Shown one piece after another: positions 24,800 through 30,833 of a DNA stretch of 30,833 nt. Each line of letters opens with the position of its first letter. Position 1 is the stretch's first letter. A model generated the notes under the pieces. That model was given only the letters and a program-made list of their open reading frames with translations. It ran no database searches and was not told where the DNA came from. The stretch is from Candidatus Moranbacteria bacterium UBA2282 (GTDB taxonomy: Bacteria; Patescibacteriota; Minisyncoccia; Moranbacterales; UBA2206). Location of the stretch: NCBI GenBank assembly GCA_002345745.1, contig DDWQ01000016.1, forward strand, positions 1-30,833, given 5' to 3'. A program made the translations under genes and the position numbers.

Positions 24800-24827
24800 T
24801 TGACACAAGAATAGTTAGTGTTATAAT
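24800..24827 (+). promoter_or_regulatory. dinD promoter
   Basis: TTGACA (24800-24805), a 16-bp spacer and TATAAT (24822-24827): both hexamers are perfect matches to the sigma-70 consensus. The -10 is overlapped by an inverted repeat (24815-24847), as expected for repression. Confidence 0.88.
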
Positions 24828-24847
24828 ATCATTATAGATAACACTAA
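24815..24847. promoter_or_regulatory. Putative operator over the dinD -10
   Basis: TTAGTGTTAT (24815-24824) and ATAACACTAA (24838-24847) are perfect 10-bp inverted arms with a 13-bp centre. The left arm covers part of the -10 and the right arm the transcription start region. It is not a LexA-type (CTGT...ACAG or GAAC...GTTC) box. Confidence 0.75.
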
Positions 24848-24859
24848 ACATAAATACTT

Positions 24860-25681
24860 ATGAAAAAAACAAAAAACATTATAATCAATTCGCTGAACAA
24901 AAATTTTGAAAATATCAAAAAGATTGATAAGGATAGTGTTGAATATTGGGAAGCGCGAGAATTGATGCTTGTCTTGGGATATCCTAAATGGGAAAAAGCT
25001 GAAGATGTAATCGCCAGAGCCGCAAGAGCATGTATCAATAGCGGTCAGGCTGTGGATAACCATTTTCACCGACTGGTGAAAATGGTCAATATTGGCTCAA
25101 ATACAGTGCGTCAAGTGAGAGATTGGAAATTGGATCGTTATGCTTGCTATTTGATCGCGCAAAATGGCGACTCGAAAAAGCCAGAAATTGCTATGGCACA
25201 AACATATTTTGCCATTCAAACCAGAAAACACGAAATATTCGAGCAACTTTCTGATGTTGATAAGAGATTATTTATTCGTGGTGAAGTTACAGATCAGAAT
25301 AAAAAGCTATTTAGCACTGCAAAAAATGCAGGCGTGACCAAGTTTGGTTCATTTAATAGTGCTGGCTATAAAGGATTATATGGTATGCCACTTGGAGAAA
25401 TTGAAAATAAAAAGGGAATCAAAAAAGGCGAGCTATTGGACAGGGCGGGAACAACCGAGCTTGCCGCGAATCTCTTTCGAATTACACAGACAGATGAAAA
25501 AATAAAAAATGATAAAATAAAAGGTGATCGCGATGCAACTCAAACCCATTTTATGATTGGCGGAAAAGTTCGGCAGACAATCAAGGATATCGGCGGAACA
25601 TTGCCGGAAAATTTGCAATCGGAGAGACATATTAAGGAATTGAAAAGTGAAAAGAAAAAGCTTTTGAAAGATAAAAAATAG
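24860..25681 (+). CDS. dinD: DNA damage-inducible protein D
   Basis: The 273-residue protein matches DinD in length and order. A BRO-N-like part (VEYWEARELMLVLGYPKWEKAEDVI, ACINSGQAVDNHF) leads into the DinD-specific blocks DWKLDRYACYLIAQNGD, QTYFAIQTRKHE, GYKGLYGMPL, GTTELAANLFRITQTDEK and THFMIGGKVRQTI. E. coli DinD is an SOS-induced protein reported to inhibit RecA strand exchange. In genomes it often sits near restriction systems, as here. A perfect-consensus promoter covered by an inverted repeat argues for tight repression and induction. No SD is seen. Confidence 0.95.
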   Translation: MKKTKNIIINSLNKNFENIKKIDKDSVEYWEARELMLVLGYPKWEKAEDVIARAARACINSGQAVDNHFHRLVKMVNIGSNTVRQVRDWKLDRYACYLIAQNGDSKKPEIAMAQTYFAIQTRKHEIFEQLSDVDKRLFIRGEVTDQNKKLFSTAKNAGVTKFGSFNSAGYKGLYGMPLGEIENKKGIKKGELLDRAGTTELAANLFRITQTDEKIKNDKIKGDRDATQTHFMIGGKVRQTIKDIGGTLPENLQSERHIKELKSEKKKLLKDKK

Positions 25682-25694
25682 AATGATTTTGTGC

Positions 25695-25723
25695 TTGAAT
25701 TTCCAGCGAATTTTTATTATAAT
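25695..25723 (+). promoter_or_regulatory. Promoter for the 198-aa lipoprotein gene
   Basis: TTGAAT (25695-25700), a 17-bp spacer and TATAAT (25718-25723), 29 nt before the ATG. Confidence 0.8.
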
Positions 25724-25752
25724 AGAAGCATAATTAGCTAAGCATAAAAACA

Positions 25753-26349
25753 ATGAAAAAAATATTGATGATTCTGCCGATTATGGCGAGCGTGATTTTT
25801 TTAGGAGGTTGTGGCAATGGTGACCAAACTTCACCAACAAGCGGAGAGAATCAAACTGCACCAGCCAAAGATGATCAGGCAGGGGCAATAGTGAGCAGTT
25901 TGAAAGAGATGGTTGGGATGGGCAAGAAAATGATGTGTATTTCTACAGTCGATGGAACGGAAACAAAAACATATATTGAAGGAAAAAAATATAAAGCCAC
26001 AATCACATCAAACGAGATTAAAATGATGTCGGTTTTTGACGGCGAAACTTTCTATAGTTGGGACAGCAAAACCAAAGCTGGGACTAAAATGACCATGACT
26101 TGTATGGAGGAACTTGGAAAGAATATGCCTAAAACAGCAACTGGCGTGAATGAGAACAGTGAAGTTGCTTCTACAGATAAATTAATTGAAAATGAAGATG
26201 GAAAAAATTGTAGTGAAACATCAGAAGCGGTTGATTTTACTATTCCGACAGATGTTAATTTTGCAGATCAATGTTTGATGATGCAGAATATGATAAAAAA
26301 TATGCCTAAAGGTGAAGTGCCAGTAGGCTTTAATATGCCGACGAAATAA
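25753..26349 (+). CDS. Putative lipoprotein of unknown function
   Basis: The 198-residue product starts with a lipoprotein signal (MKKILMILPIMASVIFLGGC, lipid-modified Cys20), then a Ser/Thr/Gln/Asp-rich linker to about residue 45. The globular part contains several Met and Cys residues (GKKMMCISTVDGTETKTYIEG, FDGETFYSWDS, KMTMTCMEEL), a pattern seen in LolA/LppX-like or DUF4412-like beta-sheet lipoproteins that I cannot assign firmly. It should be anchored on the outer face of the cytoplasmic membrane. It has its own promoter and terminator. No SD is seen. Confidence 0.85.
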   Translation: MKKILMILPIMASVIFLGGCGNGDQTSPTSGENQTAPAKDDQAGAIVSSLKEMVGMGKKMMCISTVDGTETKTYIEGKKYKATITSNEIKMMSVFDGETFYSWDSKTKAGTKMTMTCMEELGKNMPKTATGVNENSEVASTDKLIENEDGKNCSETSEAVDFTIPTDVNFADQCLMMQNMIKNMPKGEVPVGFNMPTK

Positions 26350-26375
26350 AAGCTAGACAAGTCTGTTATTTGATT

Positions 26376-26413
26376 CCAACAAAAAAAGAGCCACTGCGCT
26401 CTTTTTTTGTTGG
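26376..26413. terminator. Bidirectional terminator between the lipoprotein gene and pth
   Basis: A perfect 16-bp stem (26376-26391 with 26398-26413) with a 6-nt loop. A-runs on one side and T-runs on the other let it work for both converging transcripts. Confidence 0.93.
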
Positions 26414-26419
26414 TATTTT

Positions 26420-27007
26420 TTATAAAAGTTTTTTAATCGCTCCCAAAATTTCCGCAAAGAGAGAATTAATTTTTTTCTCCTCTTCCTTGGAGAATTTCCC
26501 CAGCACAAAATCGTGTGCTCCCAAACGACATGACGGTTCATCAGTTGTTGTTGCTCCGATACCGATACGTAGGCGCACAAATTTTTGCGTGCCTAGTTGA
26601 TCGATAATATTTTGCACGCCATTGTGTCCGGCGGAGCGTGAATCAGTGGCTAACTTGAAAGTGCCAATTTCAATATCGATGTCATCTTGAATTACTATGA
26701 TGTCTTCGGGGGCGAGTTTGTAGAAATCCAAAATCGCACGCACTGATTCGCCGGACAAGTTCATAAAAGTTTGTGGCTTCACGAGTAGAATTTCTGCAGA
26801 GTGTTTTGAGGCTAATCCTCCCCTAGGAGGCTTAGCCTCTGCGATTTCGATTGTACCGCTAGAAATTTCGGCATTGAATTTTTTATTAAATGAAAATTCA
26901 GGAAAATTAAACTCTGCTTGGATTTTATCCAGCACTGCAAAACCAACATTGTGACGCGTGTCATTATATTTTTCTTCAGGATTACCGAGGCCGATAATTA
27001 TTTTCAT
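26420..27007 (-). CDS. pth: Peptidyl-tRNA hydrolase
   Basis: The 195-residue enzyme frees tRNAs from peptidyl-tRNA. The catalytic residues are in place: Asn9 (GLGNP), His19 (TRHNVGF), Asn83 (TFMNLSG), Asp109 (IQDDID) and Asn133 (GHNGVQNI). A surplus loop of about 15 residues at 56-70 (EAKPPRGGLASKHS) separates two strands that are joined directly in E. coli Pth. Its DNA is a 32-bp palindrome (26808-26839). The gene lies 18 nt downstream of the LCP gene, so both are probably on one transcript. Confidence 0.97.
   Translation of the reverse strand: MKIIIGLGNPEEKYNDTRHNVGFAVLDKIQAEFNFPEFSFNKKFNAEISSGTIEIAEAKPPRGGLASKHSAEILLVKPQTFMNLSGESVRAILDFYKLAPEDIIVIQDDIDIEIGTFKLATDSRSAGHNGVQNIIDQLGTQKFVRLRIGIGATTTDEPSCRLGAHDFVLGKFSKEEEKKINSLFAEILGAIKKLL
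26808..26839. repeat. In-frame palindromic element inside pth
   Basis: GAGGCTAA-T-CCTCC, loop CCTA, GGAGG-C-TTAGCCTC: a 13-bp stem with one mismatch. It encodes the extra loop of Pth (about residues 57-67), similar in kind to the coding-region palindromic elements of Rickettsia. Confidence 0.85.
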
Positions 27008-27025
27008 AAAAATTTGAAATTAATC

Positions 27026-28603
27026 CTATTTATTATATTCTGCACTTTCTTGGTCATCATTTGCTTTGTTTAAATCATCCAGTGTGCCTTCTCCCATATT
27101 ATACCTATCAATCAAATTTTTTCCAATAACTAGAATTATATCAACCTTATTTTGTTTTGAATAATTGAACTCCGCTGGACTATCATAGGAAACTGTGGCT
27201 GGTAATTTAGTAGCCAACTCATCTAGTGTGAAAGGTTTTTGGCCGTTAGTTAAATCATAGACAATAGTTTTTTCTGAAAGAATTTGATCAATGCTAGCGA
27301 GAGAGGTCACATTTTTGTAAGCAAGATTTTCTTGCAGAACTTTTTGAATTTTTTGCACAATCCTCGTGTCGCCACTTTTGTTAAGAATAAGAATATTTGC
27401 ATTCTCTATGGCGATCGTGTCTTTGCGACGCTTAATAGTGTTGAGATCAAAAATATTTTTAGCTAGTTCCTGAATTTCACTATAATTTCCCACACGTGGC
27501 AACAATACGAACGACGCTATAGAGCCAACTTGCACATGCGAAACTTTCAATAAGCTATTGGTGTTCCAAGCATCTACTACCACGTTGTTGATGTTATTAG
27601 TATCTAATTTTTTTGTCAGCTCAAAAAAACTGGCAATTTCATCTGGACTAATGTCGGTCTGAATATTTTCTCCCAAAGTATTTAGCAGGTCATTCACAGC
27701 GAAAACATTCAATATCGTGCCAGTGGAAAATATTTTATTTTTGGTGGCCTGCATAATCTGTTGTTGTCTTTTGGCGCGACCAAAATCACCTTCGGGATCA
27801 TTATGGCGAACCCGTGCATATTTGAGTGCAGTGGCACCGTCTAACTGATGGAAACCTTTGGATAGTTCGAAAGTTTCATAACTATAACTTGGACCGGGGT
27901 AATTAGCATCGAAAATATCCCGTTCATTCATAATATTAACTCCGCCAATATCATCAACGGCTTTTTGGAAACCATCAAAATTTAAAACGACATAATAATT
28001 AATATCTAAACCTGTTATGTCCGCAACAGTTTTTTTAATAAGCTGTGCTCCTGAGCCAGTATAGTTTTTAGAATTGTTAACGTCATATTGATAAACAGAA
28101 TTTATTTTTGTTTGTAGTTGTGTGTCAGGAACGCTCACATAGAGATCGCGGGGGATAGACAACAAAGCTACGCGATTATTTTTCGTGTCCAGACTCGCCA
28201 CCATAATAGTGTCAGTCAAAAACTGCCCTGGTTTGCCTTTGCCCGCGATGCCAAGGAGCAAAATGTTAATGCGTCCCTGCTGCGACCCTTTCAAATCTAG
28301 TTGATCAGTGTTGGCAAATGATTGCAATGTTTGCATAAAAGTCGGACTCTCATTATTTTCTACGCTAACTTTCTTTCCAACGGAATATATTTTATAAACA
28401 AAAAATGAGCCATATCCAATCGCCGAAAAAAGAACTAACACAAATAGCCAAGAAACGAATTGGTAGCCCCAATGTTTCTTGGTTTTTTTTCTATGCTCAT
28501 ATGGCAAATGTTTGTTGTTTGCCATTGAATCAAAAAGATTTTCATCTTGATAAAATTCAGATGAGCCAGCACTATTTTTCTGTGAGGGATTTTCTCGCAT
28601 CAT
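27026..28603 (-). CDS. LytR-CpsA-Psr (LCP) family protein with LytR_C domain
   Basis: The 525-residue membrane protein probably transfers glycopolymers from lipid carriers to peptidoglycan outside the cell. It has a cytoplasmic N-terminus (1-46), one membrane segment (about 47-73) and the LCP domain (about 110-290) with key acidic and Arg residues in TDTIMVASLD (Asp131), LLSIPRDLYV (Arg152, Asp153) and YARVRHNDPEGDFGRAKRQQQ. A LytR_C-type domain follows (about 395-500, NANILILNKSGDTR to VDIILVIGKN), then an acidic tail. The start is one of two adjacent ATG codons. It is the first gene of the LCP-pth pair. No clean promoter is visible upstream. Confidence 0.95.
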   Translation of the reverse strand: MMRENPSQKNSAGSSEFYQDENLFDSMANNKHLPYEHRKKTKKHWGYQFVSWLFVLVLFSAIGYGSFFVYKIYSVGKKVSVENNESPTFMQTLQSFANTDQLDLKGSQQGRINILLLGIAGKGKPGQFLTDTIMVASLDTKNNRVALLSIPRDLYVSVPDTQLQTKINSVYQYDVNNSKNYTGSGAQLIKKTVADITGLDINYYVVLNFDGFQKAVDDIGGVNIMNERDIFDANYPGPSYSYETFELSKGFHQLDGATALKYARVRHNDPEGDFGRAKRQQQIMQATKNKIFSTGTILNVFAVNDLLNTLGENIQTDISPDEIASFFELTKKLDTNNINNVVVDAWNTNSLLKVSHVQVGSIASFVLLPRVGNYSEIQELAKNIFDLNTIKRRKDTIAIENANILILNKSGDTRIVQKIQKVLQENLAYKNVTSLASIDQILSEKTIVYDLTNGQKPFTLDELATKLPATVSYDSPAEFNYSKQNKVDIILVIGKNLIDRYNMGEGTLDDLNKANDDQESAEYNK

Positions 28604-28691
28604 TTTTTAGACCTTTTGCATAATAAGTCTGATATAATAATAACTCATTCTTCGTCAGAAGGCTATCTGTGTATTATGGAGAATTATTGGT

Positions 28692-28719
28692 TTGACTATT
28701 AATCACAGTCTGATAAAAT
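28692..28719 (+). promoter_or_regulatory. Upstream tandem promoter (P1)
   Basis: TTGACT (28692-28697), a 16-bp spacer and TAAAAT (28714-28719), 29 bp upstream of a second promoter for the 227-aa secreted protein. Confidence 0.55.
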
Positions 28720-28747
28720 AGAGCATATGGAAAAGAATTAAAAAAGG

Positions 28748-28776
28748 TTGACAGAAAATCAATAGTATGCTATTGT
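28748..28776 (+). promoter_or_regulatory. Main promoter (P2) of the 227-aa secreted protein
   Basis: TTGACA (28748-28753), a 17-bp spacer and TATTGT (28771-28776) with an extended-10 TG at 28768-28769. It gives an untranslated leader of about 80 nt. Confidence 0.78.
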
Positions 28777-28863
28777 TCAATGTCAATCTGAAGAAGTGTC
28801 CTTTTAAAATTTGTTGTATAACGGTAGGTATCGAAGTTAAATTTAACCAAAGAGGTGTGCACG

Positions 28864-29547
28864 ATGAAGACAAAGATGTGGATGCTATGTATGTGTTTGG
28901 TTTTGGTTGTTGCTTTTTCAGCACTGAAGGCTAGTGCTGATGAGAGGAATCGAATCTTTGAGGAATTTGAGGTCGTTACGGCCGTAGTTCCCGAAGGAGT
29001 TGAGCTGGTAATGTTACCAGCTTCGGCTGGAACTGGCTATATGGTTGTTTCTCAGGGGAAAGAATATTTTCTCCCTGAGGGACAGGCGTTGACGTTGAAC
29101 GCAGATCGTTATTATGATCTGCAGGTTTGCAGAGCTTTTGGAACAGAGGAGGATGGACTGCTGGTTATGACTGCCAGCACAAAAAACATTAAGGTGGGTC
29201 ATACCATTGACCCATCAAATGCGTCTCCAACAAGTGATAAACTTTTTTTGGCGGAAATGCCAAAATACAAAAATGTGTCGCCACCAAGTCTGGTAGCAAA
29301 CATGCTGTATGGGACATTTACAATAAGCCCTGTGGGCTTTTGGGACGCCATCGAAATTGTTTATTTTGATGGCAAGCGAACAAAAACTTTTTGGTATTTT
29401 CCAAAAGAGTTGAGAATAAACTCGGTGCCAAAAAGTAAGGGAGACACCGTAATTTCTGTCAGAACCGTCGTGTTCGACGGTGGCAGAATGATCGTAACCG
29501 GTGCTGTTGGGGTAAAATATACCTCAAGACGAGCTGTAGCGAAATAA
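28864..29547 (+). CDS. Secreted protein of unknown function (227 aa)
   Basis: The start at ATG 28864 is set by an SD (AGAGG, 28851-28855) with 8-nt spacing; the in-frame GTG at 28855 overlaps that SD and is unlikely. An N-terminal signal peptide (KMWMLCMCLVLVVAFSALKASA) is followed by a probable cleavage site before DERNRIF. The mature part, about 200 residues, looks rich in beta strands, with no family I recognise. Base composition is more balanced than that of nearby core genes. It has tandem promoters and a strong private terminator, so it forms a single-gene unit. Confidence 0.85.
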   Translation: MKTKMWMLCMCLVLVVAFSALKASADERNRIFEEFEVVTAVVPEGVELVMLPASAGTGYMVVSQGKEYFLPEGQALTLNADRYYDLQVCRAFGTEEDGLLVMTASTKNIKVGHTIDPSNASPTSDKLFLAEMPKYKNVSPPSLVANMLYGTFTISPVGFWDAIEIVYFDGKRTKTFWYFPKELRINSVPKSKGDTVISVRTVVFDGGRMIVTGAVGVKYTSRRAVAK

Positions 29548-29567
29548 AACAACGCACCATTTGTGCG

Positions 29568-29602
29568 ACAGCCTTCAACGCATACGTTGGAGGCTGTTTT
29601 TT
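29568..29602 (+). terminator. Terminator of the secreted-protein gene
   Basis: ACAGCCTTCAACG (29568-29580) pairs with CGTTGGAGGCTGT (29585-29597) with one T-G wobble, followed by Ts to 29602. A small 5-bp hairpin (CGCAC...GTGCG) sits just before it. Confidence 0.95.
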
Positions 29603-29617
29603 CATTTGTTTTGAAAT
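29598..29617 (+). repeat. 20-bp direct repeat, copy 1, at a terminator tail
   Basis: TTTTTCATTTGTTTTGAAAT, identical to 30110-30129. Both copies start within the T-run of a terminator whose stem sequence differs. Confidence 0.9.
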
Positions 29618-29636
29618 ATCTGGTAAGTTTAAGAAC

Positions 29637-29665
29637 TTGACAAAAACTCAAAAATAATCTAAACT
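29637..29665 (+). promoter_or_regulatory. Promoter of the 82-aa lipoprotein
   Basis: TTGACA (29637-29642), a 17-bp spacer and TAAACT (29660-29665), giving a leader of about 100 nt containing a G-run (GGGGGGG near 29713-29719). Confidence 0.75.
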
Positions 29666-29772
29666 ATATTGAAATGTGAATTTCAGAGTATTTTGTTCTT
29701 TTGTATAAAGAGGGGGGGCAAGTTGCCCAAAATGTCAGGTAGTTCCAATTTAACCCGGTAAAGGAGATGGTC

Positions 29773-30021
29773 ATGAAAAAATTGATGGCGTTTTTTCTGG
29801 GATTGGTAGCTGTTATTAGTTTGACTTCTTGTGCAGCCGTTACGGATTTGACGGTGGAAACCACTCGATGGGAAATGGGCATGGCCAGAAATTTTTTGGG
29901 AGGTGGAAGCAGTGCCGAGAGTAACATCAAGCAGTCTAACACTGAAGATGCGGTCTCGAACAATATCATAAGTCCTGACAACAAGAAGAAAAAATTTGTT
30001 GTCGGAAATTCTACCAAATAA
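29773..30021 (+). CDS. Small lipoprotein of unknown function (82 aa)
   Basis: The start ATG 29773 is chosen for its SD (AAAGGAG, ending 29766) with 6-nt spacing; an upstream in-frame ATG (29767) abuts the SD. The protein begins MKKLMAFFLGLVAVISLTSC, a typical lipobox (LTSC) with Cys20 as the lipid site. The 62-residue mature part is hydrophilic, with a Gly/Ser patch, Asn-rich stretch and a basic KKKK tail. No homologue is recognised. It is a single-gene unit with its own promoter and terminator, like the gene upstream. Confidence 0.8.
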   Translation: MKKLMAFFLGLVAVISLTSCAAVTDLTVETTRWEMGMARNFLGGGSSAESNIKQSNTEDAVSNNIISPDNKKKKFVVGNSTK

Positions 30022-30078
30022 AAATCCTATTGGTATTTGGCTCAGCTCAATCAGGGCTGTTCCAAAATGAACAGGCGG

Positions 30079-30114
30079 CGACTCCCGACTTTTTACAAGT
30101 TAGGAGTCGTTTTT
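30079..30114 (+). terminator. Terminator of the small lipoprotein gene
   Basis: CGACTCC (30079-30085) pairs with GGAGTCG (30103-30109). An inner ACTT/AAGT pair extends the stem past a small internal loop, and five Ts follow. Confidence 0.88.
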
Positions 30115-30129
30115 CATTTGTTTTGAAAT
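30110..30129 (+). repeat. 20-bp direct repeat, copy 2, at a terminator tail
   Basis: TTTTTCATTTGTTTTGAAAT, identical to the copy at 29598-29617. Confidence 0.9.
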
Positions 30130-30545
30130 GGTTTGCTAGATGAATTCAAGACAAAATGATAATCGGGGCAGGAGCCTTTTATTGAAATAAAAATAATGGT
30201 ATGATAATTTCATACTAAGAATAAATAGAGTTGGTATTCAATATATTAATAAGAGCAGGTCTAAATATGAAGGAGTCAGTTTATTTTTTAGAAAAGCAAT
30301 TGTGGATAGTGTCAAAAAATAATAGATAAATTTAATTTAAAATTCACACAAAAAAATCCAGGCAGACCCAAAGAAAACTCCTGAATTCTTTTATGGATTA
30401 CCCAGGAATCAATCCAGACATTTTACAAATTTAGCAGTTTTTTGATATCTTGTTTCATAGAAGTGGTGGAAATTTATTATTTAGTGCTTAAATTCTACCA
30501 CTTCTTTAGTTATCCACCACACTGTTATTATAGAGCCCGTGGCAT
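30130..30545. other. AT-rich non-coding stretch
   Basis: No gene can be supported here. Visible items are a 6-bp inverted repeat (GTATGA/TCATAC, 30199-30215), a 20-codon frame at 30268-30330 without a good start signal, and a hairpin at 30459-30505 (AGAAGTGGTGGAA... with AAATTCTACCACTTCT). Confidence 0.5.
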
Positions 30546-30574
30546 TTGACATATATATGCTTATATAATAAAGT
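30546..30574 (+). promoter_or_regulatory. Promoter of a mini transcription unit
   Basis: TTGACA (30546-30551), a 17-bp spacer and TAAAGT (30569-30574). A perfect TATAAT also lies at 30564-30569, but only 12 bp from the -35. Confidence 0.55.
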
Positions 30575-30580
30575 TAAGCT

Positions 30581-30652
30581 ATGAATAAGCTACAAACAAT
30601 TTCATTGAGACGCCGGAGAAATCTGAAAGCTGAATCAGGAGTTGTTTGTTAG
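30581..30652 (+). CDS. Possible 23-residue basic peptide
   Basis: The frame reads MNKLQTISLRRRRNLKAESG plus three residues. Its ATG is 6 nt after a -10, and a terminator follows 38 nt after the stop. It may be a leaderless peptide gene or chance coding inside a small RNA of about 130 nt. There is no SD. Confidence 0.3.
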   Translation: MNKLQTISLRRRRNLKAESGVVC

Positions 30653-30690
30653 TGTTTAAAATAAGCAAAATTATTTAAAATATTGTCAAG

Positions 30691-30712
30691 CGACCCCTGG
30701 GTCGTTTATTTT
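30691..30712 (+). terminator. Short terminator of the mini unit
   Basis: CGACC (30691-30695) - CCTG - GGTCG (30700-30704), followed by TTTATTTTT. The stem is short but G+C-rich, with a T-rich tail. Confidence 0.7.
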
Positions 30713-30757
30713 TGATTAGAAATTGACTTTTTTCAAAAATAGGAGTAGTCTCTATTG

Positions 30758-30833
30758 ATGTCGTATTCGCGACACAATAAGTTAAGGTCCTTTGACAATC
30801 AAATAATAGGCGAATTCAACCCTGAAGTGCAAC
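30758..30833 (+). CDS. Start of an unrecognised gene, cut by the window end
   Basis: From ATG 30758 the frame (MSYSRHNKLRSFDNQIIGEF and on) is open to the last base. AGGAG at 30741-30745 is a possible but distant SD (12 nt), and TTGACT at about 30723 may be a -35. Too little is present to name a family. Confidence 0.4.
   Translation, partial: MSYSRHNKLRSFDNQIIGEFNPEVQ

Noticed and set aside
30459..30505. Hairpin as a terminator
   Set aside because: No clear T-run follows and no gene ends just upstream; kept only as part of the non-coding stretch.
1..30833. CRISPR array or prophage
   Set aside because: No regularly spaced direct repeats and no phage structural genes were seen.

Overview
The window looks like a low-G+C chromosome segment from a Candidate Phyla Radiation (Patescibacteria/Parcubacteria-type) bacterium. 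The reasons are the gene families and their compact forms: a dimeric-type GlyRS, the Nif3-like protein, an ACT-less Rel and a degenerate FolD. Most housekeeping genes start without a visible Shine-Dalgarno (SD) sequence, and short palindromes are scattered through genes and RNA genes. This assignment is inferred from family knowledge and was not tested by any search.

Layout. 1-140: remnant of a U32 peptidase-like start. 142-1407: U32 family protein. 1396-1585: promoter plus a compact T-box leader, followed by a four-gene operon, glyS - nif3-like - M16 protease - AI-2E-type permease (1760-6459). 6559-9978: MacB-like ABC ATPase with an extra C-terminal region, its FtsX-type permease, and a degenerate folD closed by a terminator. 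9997-10200: palindromic repeats, a broken tRNA-Leu 3' half and an intact tRNA-Leu(CAA). 10269-12011: parA-parB. 12033-17391 (minus strand): rel, topA, a GxxExxY protein and dprA.

17516-19831 holds a signal-peptide beta-barrel-like gene split by a 1,419-bp ISL3-type insertion sequence (ISAon1-like two-ORF transposase). The IS has 25-bp inverted ends and an 8-bp target duplication, and removing it together with one duplication copy restores a 240-codon frame. 19939-25681 is a defence/stress island: type III restriction-modification mod-res, a 56-aa AbrB-like protein and dinD. The mod and AbrB genes share a similar 40-bp upstream element, and dinD has a perfect 10-bp inverted-repeat operator over its -10. 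25695-28603: a lipoprotein gene, a shared bidirectional terminator, then pth and an LCP-family gene on the minus strand.

28692-30833 is ORFan territory: a secreted 227-aa protein, an 82-aa lipoprotein, a tiny promoter-ORF-terminator unit, and the start of an unrecognised gene that runs off the window. The three exported-protein genes at 17620, 28864 and 29773 each have a TTGACA promoter, a clear SD, a signal sequence and a private terminator. This is a different expression style from the SD-poor, partly near-leaderless core genes, so they may be recent acquisitions or a separately expressed class.
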